64,000 nucleotides of DNA from Anaspis maculata. Lineage: Eukaryota; Arthropoda; Insecta; Coleoptera; Scraptiidae. Below, piece after piece: positions 20,264 through 31,244 of the stretch (position 1 is its first letter; each line of letters opens with the position of its first letter). The stretch is taken from assembly GCA_949128115.1 (NCBI GenBank), contig OX421966.1:48481416-48545415 (forward strand), given 5' to 3'. Position numbers and translations under genes: made by a program. The notes beneath the pieces are model-generated. The model was not told the DNA's origin. It searched no databases and saw only the letters and a list, made by a program, of their open reading frames with translations.

Positions 20264-23036
20264 ACAACTTGACGCCGCCGACTTGACGCCGGCCAACTTG
20301 ACGCGGGACAACTTGCCGCGGGACAACTTGACGCCAGAACAACTTGACGCTAGGAGTTATTATAATTCTGGGACTCTAGTTGGCCTGTTTGTGTCTTTTT
20401 GTCCTCCAACTGGTCCCCTTGTGTTTTCCTGTGGTTTTTCGGAACTAACAAGCCCCTTATGCCTACTCGTGTCCTATGTTTTTTGAGTCTCAATGACCTC
20501 AGTTTGTATAACTCAAAGTCACAGCCCCCATGCGACTTTATGTGTCATTTCAAGCCCTGAGATGAGCCCCCTACTTGTGTCTTCGTGTTGTTTTCGGACC
20601 TGTACTGGAGCCACTTTGTTTTTCAATAGTGTTTTTAAGAACCCTGGATAACCCCCTCGATGACCTTCTTGTGTTTCCATGTGAAGCTCTTAATTCTATC
20701 GAGCCCCCTTGTATCTTCTTGTGCTTTGGAACCCTGCCGGCCCCAGTTTTTTCTTGCTGGGTCAATCTGCATGGGCCATGTATCTATGGTGACGCTTCCA
20801 GCCTCGCAATAAGCTCCATTTTGTCTTCTCATGTCGTGGAATCCCAGCGGCTCTCGTCGTGTCTTGCTACGTTTATCGGAGATGCAACGGACTCCCCCTT
20901 TGTCTGTATTTGTCGTTTTGAAACCTGATAATCCCCCTCGTGTCTTCATGTGGTGTTGTGTGAGGCCCTGATGAACCCCCTTGTATATTATGTTTCTAGT
21001 CCTATATGACGCCGTCTCGGGCGCTCCCATTATGCCTTGCTTTGTCAATCGGATCTTCAATAGGCCTTTTTGTGTCTTCATGTGTCATTTTGATGATGAG
21101 CCCCCTCATGTTTTCTGTGGTTTCCGAAAAATGCGAGCCCCCTATCACCCCCCCCCACTTTTCTCATGTTTTGGAGTTCTAGCGACTCATTATGTCTTGC
21201 TGTGTCAATCGGAGCCCCCCTTCTGTCTCTAGGTACCGTATTGTGCCCCGATGATCTCTTTGTATTTTTTGGCAGTTTCGGAACACTATCGAGCTCCAAT
21301 GTATCTTTTTTTACTTTAGAGCCTTACTGGCCCCCGTTGTGTCCTTTTGTGTCGTTTCGAGCCCCCAATGAACCCTTTGATGTTTTTTTAAGGTTTTCGG
21401 AAGTCTAAGCGGGCCCGCTCATGTCTTCTTCTGTTTTGGAGATCTAGAGGACCCCATTGTGTTCTGCTGTGTAATTCGGAGCTCCAATGAACCCCCTTAT
21501 TGTGTCTTTATGTGTCGTTTCGACTACCGATGAGCCCCGTTTTGTCATTTTCTTCGAATGTTTCCTTACTCTGTTCCTTACTCTACGCTGGCGCAAATCG
21601 TCCGGCGTCAAGTTGTCCCGCCGTCAAGTTGGTCAAAGCAGGACAGCTTGACGCCGCCCATTCTGACGCGGGACAACTTGACGCCAGGACAATCTAACGC
21701 GTAGACAATTTGATGTGTGGCTTCAAGCCTTGACTAGCCCCCTTATTGTGTCTTCATGTTGCTTTTGGAACTCTATCGAGCCACAATCTGTCTTCTCAGA
21801 GTTTGTAGTTCTTGAGTTCGTCTTTGTCAATCGGAGCCCCGATGAGCCCTTGTGTCTTTTTGTGTCGTTTCGAGCCCCGATGAACCCTCTTGTGTTTACT
21901 TGAGGTGTTCGGAGTTCTGAGGAGCCCCCTTATGTCTGTCTATGTTTTGGAGCTCAAGCAGCTCCCATTTTGTCTTGCTATGTTAACCCCAAATTCGAGT
22001 GGATCCTTTTGTGTATTTATATGTTGTTTTGAGCCTGATGAGCCCCCTTGAGTGTTCATGTTGCTTTCGGAATCGTAGTATCTACCCTTTTTGTCTCCAT
22101 ATGGCGTTGTAAGCACCCTTATTCAGAGCCCAATTGGACACTCTTGTTTCAAGCTCCTCATGATTTTCCGCCCCTCCAGAATTTCAGTGAGCCTCCTTGT
22201 GCCTTCTTAGATTCTCAAAGCCCTACTGGCCCCCTTGTTTCTTCAATGTCGATTGAAGCCCTGCTGAGTCCCCTAACATTTTTCCGTCGCTTCCAAAGCT
22301 TTAGTAAACACCTTTTTGCCTTCGTGTAACATTTGGCGCCCCCGTGTGTCCTCAACCTCAAGTACCGTTTGGAGCCTTGGTGAGTCTCCCTATTTTTTTT
22401 TACGTGTTTAGAATTCCCGTGAGCCCCTTTTGCCTTCTGGTGTAATCCAAAGCACTATTGAGCCCCTTTGTTCCTTCAATGTCTTTTGAAGTCCTGATGA
22501 GCCCCCTTGCAATTTTTCGTGTCTCAGGGAGCTTTCGAGCAATCGAAAGCACACTTTTGTTCTTGTCTGGTATTCAAAGCCCTACTTGGTCCGCTTGTGT
22601 CCCCATATCTCAAAAAATCTCTCTTTTGCTGTGTTGTTCATAGCCCCACTGGACCCCATTGTGTCTTCAATAATCAATGGTGTTTGAACCCCTGCTGAGC
22701 TCCCTTGCATTTTTTCCATTTACATTTAGTAAGCACTCTTATGCCTTTGTTTGGTAATCGAAGGTCTATCGGGCCCCCTTGCGTTTTTCCCTTGCTTTCG
22801 TAACTTTAGTGAGCACCTTTGTGCTTTCATGTAATACTCGGGGTCCTATAGCTCCAACTGGTGTTAAGTTCTATCGGCTTTTTTAAAATTCCTGGCGTCA
22901 AGTTGTCCGGCGTCAAGTTGTCCCGGCGTCAAGTTGTCCCGCGTCAAGTTGTCCTGGCGTCAAGTTGTCCCGGCGTCAAGTCGGCCCGCTTTGAAATTCC
23001 TGGCGTCAAGTTGTCCTGCGTCAAGTTGTCATGTAC
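20264..23036. mobile_element. Two adjacent FB-like units with tandem-array inverted ends
   Basis: Short tandem arrays of a 16-17-bp unit built on ACAACTTGACGCCGGG occur in three places: forward at 20264-20350 (about six units), reverse then forward at 21597-21704, and reverse at 22893-23032 (about eight units). Read as two tandem units, each is a forward array, a core of about 1.2 kb and a reverse array (about 1.37 and 1.39 kb). Drosophila Foldback (FB) elements have this architecture, long inverted ends made of short tandem repeats. The cores carry no recognisable gene. Confidence 0.6.
20400..22860 (+). repeat. C/T-rich degenerate satellite cores
   Basis: The plus strand is strongly pyrimidine-biased and cycles through GAGCCCCCTTGTGTCTTC-like, TGTGTCGTTTCGAGCCC-like and GATGAGCCCCCTTGT-like phrases every 40-60 bp. 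Long frames arise on both strands because the repeat rarely makes stops, so they are not taken as genes. The central short arrays at 21597-21704 split the tract in two. Confidence 0.65.
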
Positions 23037-23037
23037 G

Positions 23038-25285
23038 CGTGGGGGGGGGGGTTAACGGCCAAAAATCGAATGATCTGTGCATTTTGTGATCAAAGCATGA
23101 AATTTGGCATACTTGTTCAGAAGACTCTCCTTTACAATTCCAGATGTGGCGCCACGCAAGATTTCGCGCCAGAGGCCTGTATTGCGGTTAGTATACCTGC
23201 TAGGGGTAAATTCTGCAAACATGATTCCTGGCCGGTCTCTGGTACCGCAGTCGGTATTTTTTAGTTCTGTTTAGTTAAACTACATGGAGAAATGAGTGAA
23301 GAGTACATTTTCACAAGTAAAGTTTCAAATGCTGCCTTTACACGTTGCTTTTATAAATTTTAAGGTCAATTTGTTTTAGTACAGGAAAGATTGAAAATTG
23401 CCAGGACCTCGGCAAAACTATGGAAGTCCTAAAAATTTGATATTCTGTTCAGAATTGAGTGCCCATATCCAAAATCGCCAGAAATTGCGCCCCGAAGCCT
23501 CAAGTTATTGGAGTAACGCATTGCAACTCAAAATGGAGGGTATGGAACCCGATGGAACCCGTCAATCCTATGGATGCAAATACGTAGTAGTTCAACGCAT
23601 CACATCCCCTTGATACAATTTTGGCACAAAAAGTGTTAATCATTGTTGAAGGGGGGTCGTGGAGGCGGGCGAAACTCGGCGGGTGGCTCTTTTTTCCCCT
23701 GGGCCATAAAGAATCGATCACGACAAGATTGGTATCTTTTTCGACTGAATTTAATGTCCTTAACTTGAATTCGATGTGTAAATTTGGATAAAAACAAGTC
23801 CGAACTAGTTAACTCAAGAAAACCTGTTTTTCTTTGACAATTTTCACAAAAAAATTTTTTACTGTTAGAGGTATTCATCTTTAAAAATATTCCAGAGGCC
23901 ATTAGATTGAACTGTATTCTTCACGAAAATCATCCATTTGATCTGTAGGTAACTTTGTTTTTCGAGATAGAAAAAAATCGATTTGAACTTTAGTCGGCAC
24001 AACCCGTCATCTAGTACTGACCGAAACACTACACCATGAATCTTTGAATGAAAATAGCTCAAACTATCTGAAAAATTATAACTCATCATTGAAAGTTCGA
24101 GGATCTGTGCAGAACTGAATTTCCTATAACATAAACAAAATCGTCATAAATCGCAATGCAGGGCATTGAGTTATTACTTGAAGGTGCATGCTGTAGTGTT
24201 CTGGTCATTAGTAGACACCGGGCCGTGCCGACTAAAGTTCAAATCGATTTTTCCTATCTCAAAAAACAAAGTTACAGATCGAATGGATGATTTTCGTGAA
24301 GAATGTAGTTTAATCTGATGGCATCCGAGATATTTTCAAAGATGAATACCTCTAACAGTTGAGAAAGTTTTGTGAATATTGTCAAAGAAAAAACAGGTTT
24401 TCTCAAGTTAACTTGTTCGCACTTGTTTTTATCCAAATTTACACATCGGATTCAAGTTCAGGACATTGAATTCAGTTGGAAAAGATACCAATCTTTTCGT
24501 GATCAATTCTTTATGGGCCAGGAAGAAAAAGAGCCACCCAGCCGAGTTTCGCCCTCCCCCATAACCCCCCTCCAACAATGATCGACACTTTTTGTGTCAA
24601 AATTGTATCAAGGGGTTGTGATGCGTCGAACTACGACGTATTTGCATCCATTGGATTGACGGGTTCCTTCGGGTTCTATACCCTTCATTTTGAGTTGCAA
24701 TTTTTTACCCCCCTTCCAATAACTCGAAGTCTCGGGGTGCGATTTTTGGCAATTTTTGATATGTAGTAAGGCAGTTGATTCTGAACAAAATATCAAATTT
24801 TCAGGACGTCCATATTTTTGTCGAGGTTTTGGCAATTTTTTTACCATCTGTCCTGTACTAAAACAAGATTGGCCTTAAAATGTATTGAAAAAAAAATTGT
24901 TTTTCTCCTTATAGGCGCACATTGGCCATAGGAGTTTTGCCTTCATTTACTCAGTACAATAATAGTGAAAAATTGCAAATTAAAATGTATTGAAACAACG
25001 TGTAAAAGCAGAATTTGGAACTTTGCTTGTGAAAATGTACTCTTCACTCATTTCTCCTTGTAGTTTTAACTCAACAGAACTAAAAAATACCGACTGCAGT
25101 ACCAGAGACCAGCCAGGAACCATTTTTGCAAAATTTACCCCTAGCAGGTATATCAACCGAAATACAGTGCCCCTGGCGCGAAATCTTACGTGGCGCTACA
25201 TCTGTAATTGCGAAGGAGGGTCTTCTGAACAAGATTTCATGCTTTAATCACAAAATGCACAGACCATTCCGCTAACCCCCTCCCA
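23038..25285. mobile_element. Giant palindrome, about 2.25 kb
   Basis: From a G-run and GTTAACGGCC at 23040-23060, the left arm is mirrored to CCGCTAACCCCCTCCCA at about 25284. Matches continue almost to the centre near 24110: GTGCATTTTGTGATCAAAGC / GCTTTAATCACAAAATGCAC, TGGTACCGCAGTCGGTATTT-like text, CAAAATGGAGGGTATGGAAC-like text and CAGAGGTATTCATCTTTAAA-like text. Arms are about 1.05 kb. The right arm carries one extra insertion at 24891-24995. The frames inside are mirror images of each other and show no domain, so I call it non-coding. Confidence 0.85.
24875..24995. mobile_element. Small insertion with 16-bp target-site duplication
   Basis: TTAAAATGTATTGAAA occurs at 24875-24890 and again at 24980-24995, enclosing about 89 bp that has no counterpart in the left palindrome arm. 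A TSD of 16 bp is in the range of LINE-machinery retroposition. The insert begins with an A-run; I do not recognise its source. Confidence 0.7.
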
Positions 25286-25876
25286 CTATATCGATTACTT
25301 CGGAAATTATGGAATTTGGGAGAAGGGTACCCCTATAGTCAAATGAAAAAGGAGAAATGACACTGTCGAATGGCGAGCGCAAATAGGGAACGTTCCATTT
25401 GAAAAAAAAATACTTATGGCACTTATGAGTTTTTTAAAATGAAATTCGACATTAGAAACTGAAATTTCCGATTTTAAATTATTAGTTGGTAGTACTGCCA
25501 CAAACTGAAGGAACAAAAATATACTTATAATAGAGCTTGGGAAGATGGACAAGATGATGAAATCAAAAGTAGAACATTTCATTCGAAAAAAGATTTGTTT
25601 TTGTTATAGCGCAAAAATGAGATGATATAATTTGATGACGTAGGACTTCTTGAATCAATAATTTTACGTGGAAGGGATCTTATCTTGTATGAGAAGGGCG
25701 CTAGGAAAGCCCGACGCACTGTTACACAATCCTGTACAGTGCGGAAACAGAGTGTGAGTGACTGTTCTTATGAAAATACAGGACACATGAAAAGTTATAT
25801 TTTGAGAAGAACTTGAATTTTTTTCCAACAAAATCTCGCTTCGATACGACCCTTGGGTCAATAGTTACGAATTTTC
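25286..25876. other. No gene or repeat recognised
   Basis: AT-rich. Open frames on the minus strand here have no splice or domain support. Confidence 0.35.
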
Positions 25877-27710
25877 CAAAACGACAGTGGAGTTTCTTCT
25901 CTGGAAAAACTGCAAATTTTCCAACTTCTTATTCCGTGGACCGATTTCAACCATTTTAATTAAAACAAGAGGTACCTATCTGGTTCTTGAACATTTTCCA
26001 ACAATGTTTTCAAATTTTCCGGAAATTTTCCGGTTGAAAATAATTTTCTTCAAGTTATTTTCAATCTTTTTCTGTAATTCAAACTTCCCACCAAAGGGAC
26101 GTTTCGAACAAAAATTTACATATATGCCGATCACGTTTTAAATTCAGCAGAAATTAAAACGCGGTTGGCCATGTTCCCTAGGGTGTAACGGACGCTGACA
26201 GACCAAGTTTCGTGAAAACGGGCTTTTTGTGGCGAAGTCCAGTGAGGTTAGGAAATTTTGACATGAAATGCCAATTCTGACGTCTCCTTGCATCATATTC
26301 CGCTACAGTGTTGCCTTGGCTGTTATGACTGTTATCTTGTCAGAATGGCAGGTAAGTGACAGAGTGCCGAGCCGTTCTAGGGTTTAGACACTAGGCCTTC
26401 ATTTCTGACCATACATTTGAACAGTTTTCTCAACCTAGTATATAATATGATGGTATATTATGATTCACTATTTTATTCAAAAAAAACTGTTCACCAGTCG
26501 CCCATTTAAACTGGAGAAAGTCTACCAAAATCAAGACGTCTTGAGCGTTCATATACAATCTTGCAACAGCGGTGTACTCGATTGACAATACGAATTCAAG
26601 GTCATCTGGGGAAATATTGATCCAACATTACAAATTTGAGCATCCCCAAATATCGCAAAATTGCCAACTTGGCGTGCAAAAATTACCGTTCTAGTGCTGA
26701 ATTTAAAAGCTGATCGGCATATAAGTTCCTGGATACTAGTCGGGAAAGTTTTGGGGTGACACAACCGATTTTTTTTAATGATTTGGATAGATCATAAAAT
26801 TATGATCTCAACAACATGTACATGTGCCATTTAAGGCAATAGTTCTGGAGATATCAATTTTTTGATGTCAAAAAACAAGAATAGAGTTTTAATGAACTTT
26901 TCACCAAATGACCAAATAAACAAATTTTTATTGCAAAAATGAAAGTAAAATGTGTGTAACTCTTACAAAAACTATCAAAGTAAATGTTCAAACTGACGGC
27001 CATTTTCTTCTTGGCAGTACGCCAATCGAGCTTGGAGCTCGGATCGAACATTTTGAAGAGTTTAGAGTTGTATTGCCTTTATTTCGTCCCGAATTCTGTC
27101 TTTCAACTGGTCGATGCTATTTGGCCGATTGGAATAAACCTTACTTTTGATGTAGCGTTGATTCATTTTAGGTGCAGACATGCTGGGAATGAAAGTTGTA
27201 GGAAAGATTCAATTAATTTTTGGAGGAAAAACTTTTGAAATCGGACCCACGGTCTTCGAGTTTTCCTCTTTGGAAAAACTGCTAATTTTTTAATTTTTTT
27301 AATCACAACAGGTTCTCACCATTTTCTCAAACAAGAGGTAACTGGCTCTTGAACATTATCCAACAATTTTTTTTCAGTTTCCAGAGAATTTTCCAGTTGA
27401 AAATGTAAAATCTACTTCGGTTTTCGAGACCGGACTTGATTGATTGAGCTTAAAATGAAGCCTCAATTGACGAGTTCACAATAAGATGATTTGGAATAAG
27501 ATTTAAGGTTCTCCTGAAGAACTAAAACATACACACACACTTTTACACATACACTACATAAATTTCAATTTCCTCCAAATTATTTTCAATACTTCTCTCT
27601 AATTCCAACTTACCTCCCACCCGAAGGGACGTTTCAAACAAAAGTTTCTATAGGTTCTTGGATACTAGTCAGGAAAATTTTGGGGTGACACAACCGATTT
27701 TTTTTTCATT
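25877..27710 (+). repeat. Diverged direct duplication
   Basis: 25890-26130 recurs as 27250-27410 plus 27560-27650 (shared: GGAAAAACTGC, CAAGAGGTA, TTGAACATT, CCACCAAAGGGACGTTTC-like text), and 26715-26775 recurs at 27655-27710 (GGATACTAGTC, GGGGTGACACAACCGATTTT). The second copy has an insertion of about 150 bp near 27415-27560 containing a short CA run. Confidence 0.65.
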
Positions 27711-27745
27711 TTTCAAAATAAAAATTTGCTCCCGATAATCCGTTC

Positions 27746-27935
27746 CGTAGTCTTCTTGACTACATCATCAGGTTTAAAATTAATGTGGAGAAGGTTCCTA
27801 GTTGGTGTACGTCATTGTGTCATAGTACTACAAGGAATCGTACTCCGCCACAGTATTATGCCACAACGACATACACCAACTAGGAACCTTCTCCCCATTA
27901 ATGTATGACGTTATGATGTAGTCGAGAAGACTACG
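27746..27935. mobile_element. Hairpin MITE, about 190 bp
   Basis: CGTAGTCTTCTTGACTACAT at 27746 is mirrored by ATGTAGTCGAGAAGACTACG ending at 27935, and GGAGAAGGTTCCTAGTTGGT at about 27786 by its complement at about 27878. The loop is about 50 bp. The TSD is unclear. Confidence 0.8.
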
Positions 27936-28658
27936 AAATCGTTCGTAAACTCGTTCGTAAACGAAATCAAAATCGTATCTTGACAAACAAATGAAAAAGA
28001 GAAAGGACCATTTGCTTATCACTTCAAACATAATAACTTATGTCAAAACATCCGTAGATACGGGGAGGGGGAAGGGTTGTTCCCTTGACCTACCCTATTC
28101 TCTATGCCACTGTCTACACCACTGGATGATTTTGACATATCACTGAATCATAGGTATGTATCTGACAAGTGTACTTGCAAAAAAAATGGACAAAATCCTC
28201 GGAAAAAGCGGTCAAGCGATTCAAAATTTACGATAGAAAAACTTCAACTCTCAAGAGCTATAACTCGGTAACGACGCTTTAATTCAAAAAAGGGCATAGA
28301 TGGTACTCAATCTCTTCGTAAAGAGAACCTCCAATATAATTGGAGACCGCTCTATTCTGGGACACCTGTATGCCAAATAATAGCGTCGTGTGTAACATTT
28401 GCAAACTCCAACTTCATGCCATTAAACTGACATTCAGCGAAGGTTCATGTACTTTGCGATTTCGAGTAGCATGCAGCCACATAGCGGAAGAAAGATAAAC
28501 GGCGTCAACACATAGACACCCAAATAGGGCGATCACGCTTTCTCCGTGGCTCTGAGAGCACAATCATAATCATTGTATAGCGTAACGTTATCACTGTCAC
28601 CTGTTACTGTCAGTAATAACGAGCGTTACACCTTACATCTAGAAACTAACGTGATTAC
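27936..28658. other. No gene; end of a fold-back family near 28370
   Basis: Sequence up to GGGACACCTGTATGCC at about 28360-28377 looks like the terminal part of a CCTGTA-ending fold-back arm (text such as AGCTATAACTCGGTAACGAC). No partner arm was seen. Confidence 0.4.
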
Positions 28659-30575
28659 TAGAGAGCGGATTTATAATTTTTTACATGTTCTATTCGCTAA
28701 GTTGGATGAAACTGTCGACTTGCAGCTTGACGTTTCCATCTAAAAGAAGCCTAAATACCTACCAAGTTTTATTTCGCATATAATTTATTATTTTGAGTTT
28801 TTACCGCATACAAATTAATAGTCCATCTAATCGCATATAGCCACATATTTAGTCCATATTTTTACATATAACTGAAAATCAGGGCCGATTCTGGCTCGTC
28901 GGCCGCCCTTGTGCGAAAAATATTTGGCCGCCCGCCAGCTGTAACCCCGCAGCAATTTTCTAGCCGGGGCGTCTGGGCTCTCTAGAAATTGCACCGCAGG
29001 CGATTTTTTTCACTTTTGCGGGCCTAAATCGCCAAAGCCCCCCTCATTTTAAACAAAATTATGAACAATTATAATCTATTTTCCGCTTAGAATCAAGGTG
29101 CGTCCATGGCCACCTCACTTCAACATATCCCTCGGCACACCCTATAGGTCACGGGAGCAAAAATCGCGTGCTAAAGATGGGTATTTGGTATAATGTTATT
29201 GTCACTAGTACTTGTGAATACCGTTTTCTTAAGTTGTAATAAATTATATAGATGATTTATTGAACAATTGCCACTTTATCAAAAAAATAATTGTGCTAAA
29301 CTCAAGATTTGTCTGAGAAATGTTAAAAGCAAACGAGTCTCTACAGCGGTACTTTGGCACCCTGTCTGCGCTTGCGCGAGCGTTTCATGTCAATTCAACG
29401 ACGAAAAGGATGCGCATTGCGCAGTTGCCACGTCAGGCATACTTGCAACGTTGCCATAGCGGGTGCCAAGGTGACGGTTATGTTCCCGCGACCTATAGAT
29501 GAATTTTTAGGCACTTATACCAATTCATAGGTAAGCATATTGATTTTGTAGTTGGATGGAATCAGATAAAGCTGTTCAAATGAACTGGGCAACAATTGAA
29601 CTGATTCACTGGAAAATTTTGCCTCACTTCAAATGTGAATATCTCAGGTACAAATGGATCGATTTTGAAAATAGTGGTCATGCTGGATAGCGTGTTCTTT
29701 TGGCTGTAAGATACTTGGATGGTACACAGGTTCAACGACGTTGAGTGAGCTATACAGGGTGAAAACAGAAGAAGTGCAAAACCGGTCCACAATATTCAAT
29801 GCCCCGCTTCTGTGAAAAAGATCCCGGATTTTTTCTGAGTGCAGTTCTGAAAAGCACATATCAATATATCCAAACGGTTTTCGAAATTTGATCGTAGTGC
29901 GGTTTTTTTTTTGTTGTTAATTTTTTTTGTACTACACCGTATTTTTTCACGCCGATCCGATTTCAAACAGACTATCCGAAATGTTACCAAGAGATGAAAA
30001 TTCTTGCCCTTCCTCAGATACTTATCTAAGAAAGAAGTCTGATATCTATAATAGTTGACGCAGGGCGGCTGCCTCGCCTCCATTCTTGACAACCTGTTGT
30101 ATTTTTTCGGCACTAAAAAATCACAATTTACGCAGGGCGGCTGCCGTCGGTCTCGAAAATCATAACATCAGTTTCTTTTTCGACACTCAATTTTTCGTTA
30201 GAAAAAATTGGCGACTTTTCGCCGCCCTTGAATTTTGGCCGCCCCTGTGCAGGGGCACACCCAGCACACCACTCAGAATCGGCCCTGCTGAAAATTCAGT
30301 CAAAATTTTGGCCATTTTATCTAGATGCGCTAGAAAATCACATTTTAAGAAGAAAATAATAGGAAATTTTCGTAGAATTTTTTTTTACTTCGATAGTTAA
30401 AATTGGTTGGTTTTACATGTGAATGTTGAAATTTTCACTATTTCTGCAGCTCATATCACTTATTTACCCGCATATATTGCTTTATTTGAACTTTTTACCG
30501 CATATTTTGATACTTTTTAAGCGCATATAAACTACATATTTTGAGCTTTTTTATCGCATATAAATCCGCTCCCTA
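28659..30575. mobile_element. hAT-like element (outer), 8-bp TSD GTGATTAC
   Basis: TAGAGAGCGGATTTATA begins at 28659 and TATAAATCCGCTCCCTA ends at 30575. GTGATTAC lies immediately outside both ends (28651-28658, 30576-30583), an exact 8-bp target-site duplication as expected for hAT. Subterminal DNA is rich in CGCATATAAA-like motifs. Without the inner insertion it is only about 500 bp, so it is non-autonomous. Confidence 0.9.
28880..30287. mobile_element. hAT-like element (inner), 8-bp TSD CTGAAAAT
   Basis: CAGGGCCGATTCTG at 28880 is perfectly mirrored at 30274-30287. CTGAAAAT flanks both ends (28872-28879, 30288-30295). At 1408 bp it is shorter than most autonomous hATs and no transposase is recognised. 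Subterminal GC-rich text (GGCCGCCC) recurs at both ends, and a CGCAGGGCGGCTGCC motif occurs twice near 30060 and 30133. It lies within the outer hAT-like element and so is the younger insertion. Confidence 0.9.
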
Positions 30576-30583
30576 GTGATTAC

Positions 30584-31104
30584 TTTTAACACGCTGCCCA
30601 TGACGACGTGTTGAATAGATCAACAAATCTAGTTTCTTTCGTGTTTTTAATCTAATTTGATTGCTCTAGTCGCTAAGCGCTCGTTCCACAATGATTGTCC
30701 CCGCTCACAAAACAGTCAGTTACTTTCAAAACACTTGGATCATAAATAACTATTATTTTCAATCGCAAGTGATCTAAGCCAAAACTGGCTATATATGACA
30801 TATGTACCTTGTGCCTGGGACATCTTTGACCTTTACAGAAAAGTATCAAAGTTCAAATTACTTTTTTTTCAATTAATAAAGACAATCGATACGTTATTAC
30901 CGTGATGCCCACTTCCATACGAGTTCAGCCTTTTTGATGACAATCGAAACATCATTATCGCGGTGCGAAATTCTAGGAGGGCGCGCGTGGATATCGGAAA
31001 AACGCAACAATTTTTCAATCCTCGTCGTTTTCCGATTGGCGTTGGGCGTCGCGACGTCACGCCGGTCCTTTGGCGCGGTTGGCTTAAGGTCGGAGCGCCG
31101 CGAC
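30584..31104. other. Upstream flank of candidate promoter
   Basis: AT-rich to about 30960, then GC- and CpG-rich (GGGCGCGCGTGGATATCG, GGCGTCGCGACGTCACGCC), consistent with a proximal promoter. No gene recognised. Confidence 0.4.
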
Positions 31105-31146
31105 GTTCGTATAAAACTCAAAATCGCGGCACGCCTGGATTCATTG
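31105..31146 (+). promoter_or_regulatory. Candidate core promoter: TATA box and initiator
   Basis: TATAAAA at 31110-31116 lies about 33 bp upstream of a TCATTG initiator-like motif (A at 31143). The upstream 150 bp is the most CpG-rich stretch in this neighbourhood. The combination of TATA, Inr at correct spacing and a strong splice donor about 100 bp downstream supports a real RNA polymerase II start. Inferred by eye only. Confidence 0.5.
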
Positions 31147-31244
31147 TAGTTTACGCGCGTCGCTACATCTTCGCCGTGCTCTCTGGTATTTCCCTTCACA
31201 CACACACAAACACAACCATCGCCCGTCATCCCCGAAGTGTCAAG
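31143..31244 (+). other. Candidate non-coding first exon (5' UTR)
   Basis: From the proposed start at 31143 to CAAG|GTAAGTC (donor GT at 31245) there is no ATG, so this would be an untranslated leader exon of about 102 bp with translation beginning in a later exon outside the region I could identify. A short CA run lies at about 31196-31216. Confidence 0.45.

Noticed and set aside
20575..21408. Several overlapping frames of 70-150 codons on both strands
   Set aside because: They arise from the stop-poor C/T-rich degenerate repeat; frames exist in mirror on both strands and show no domain.
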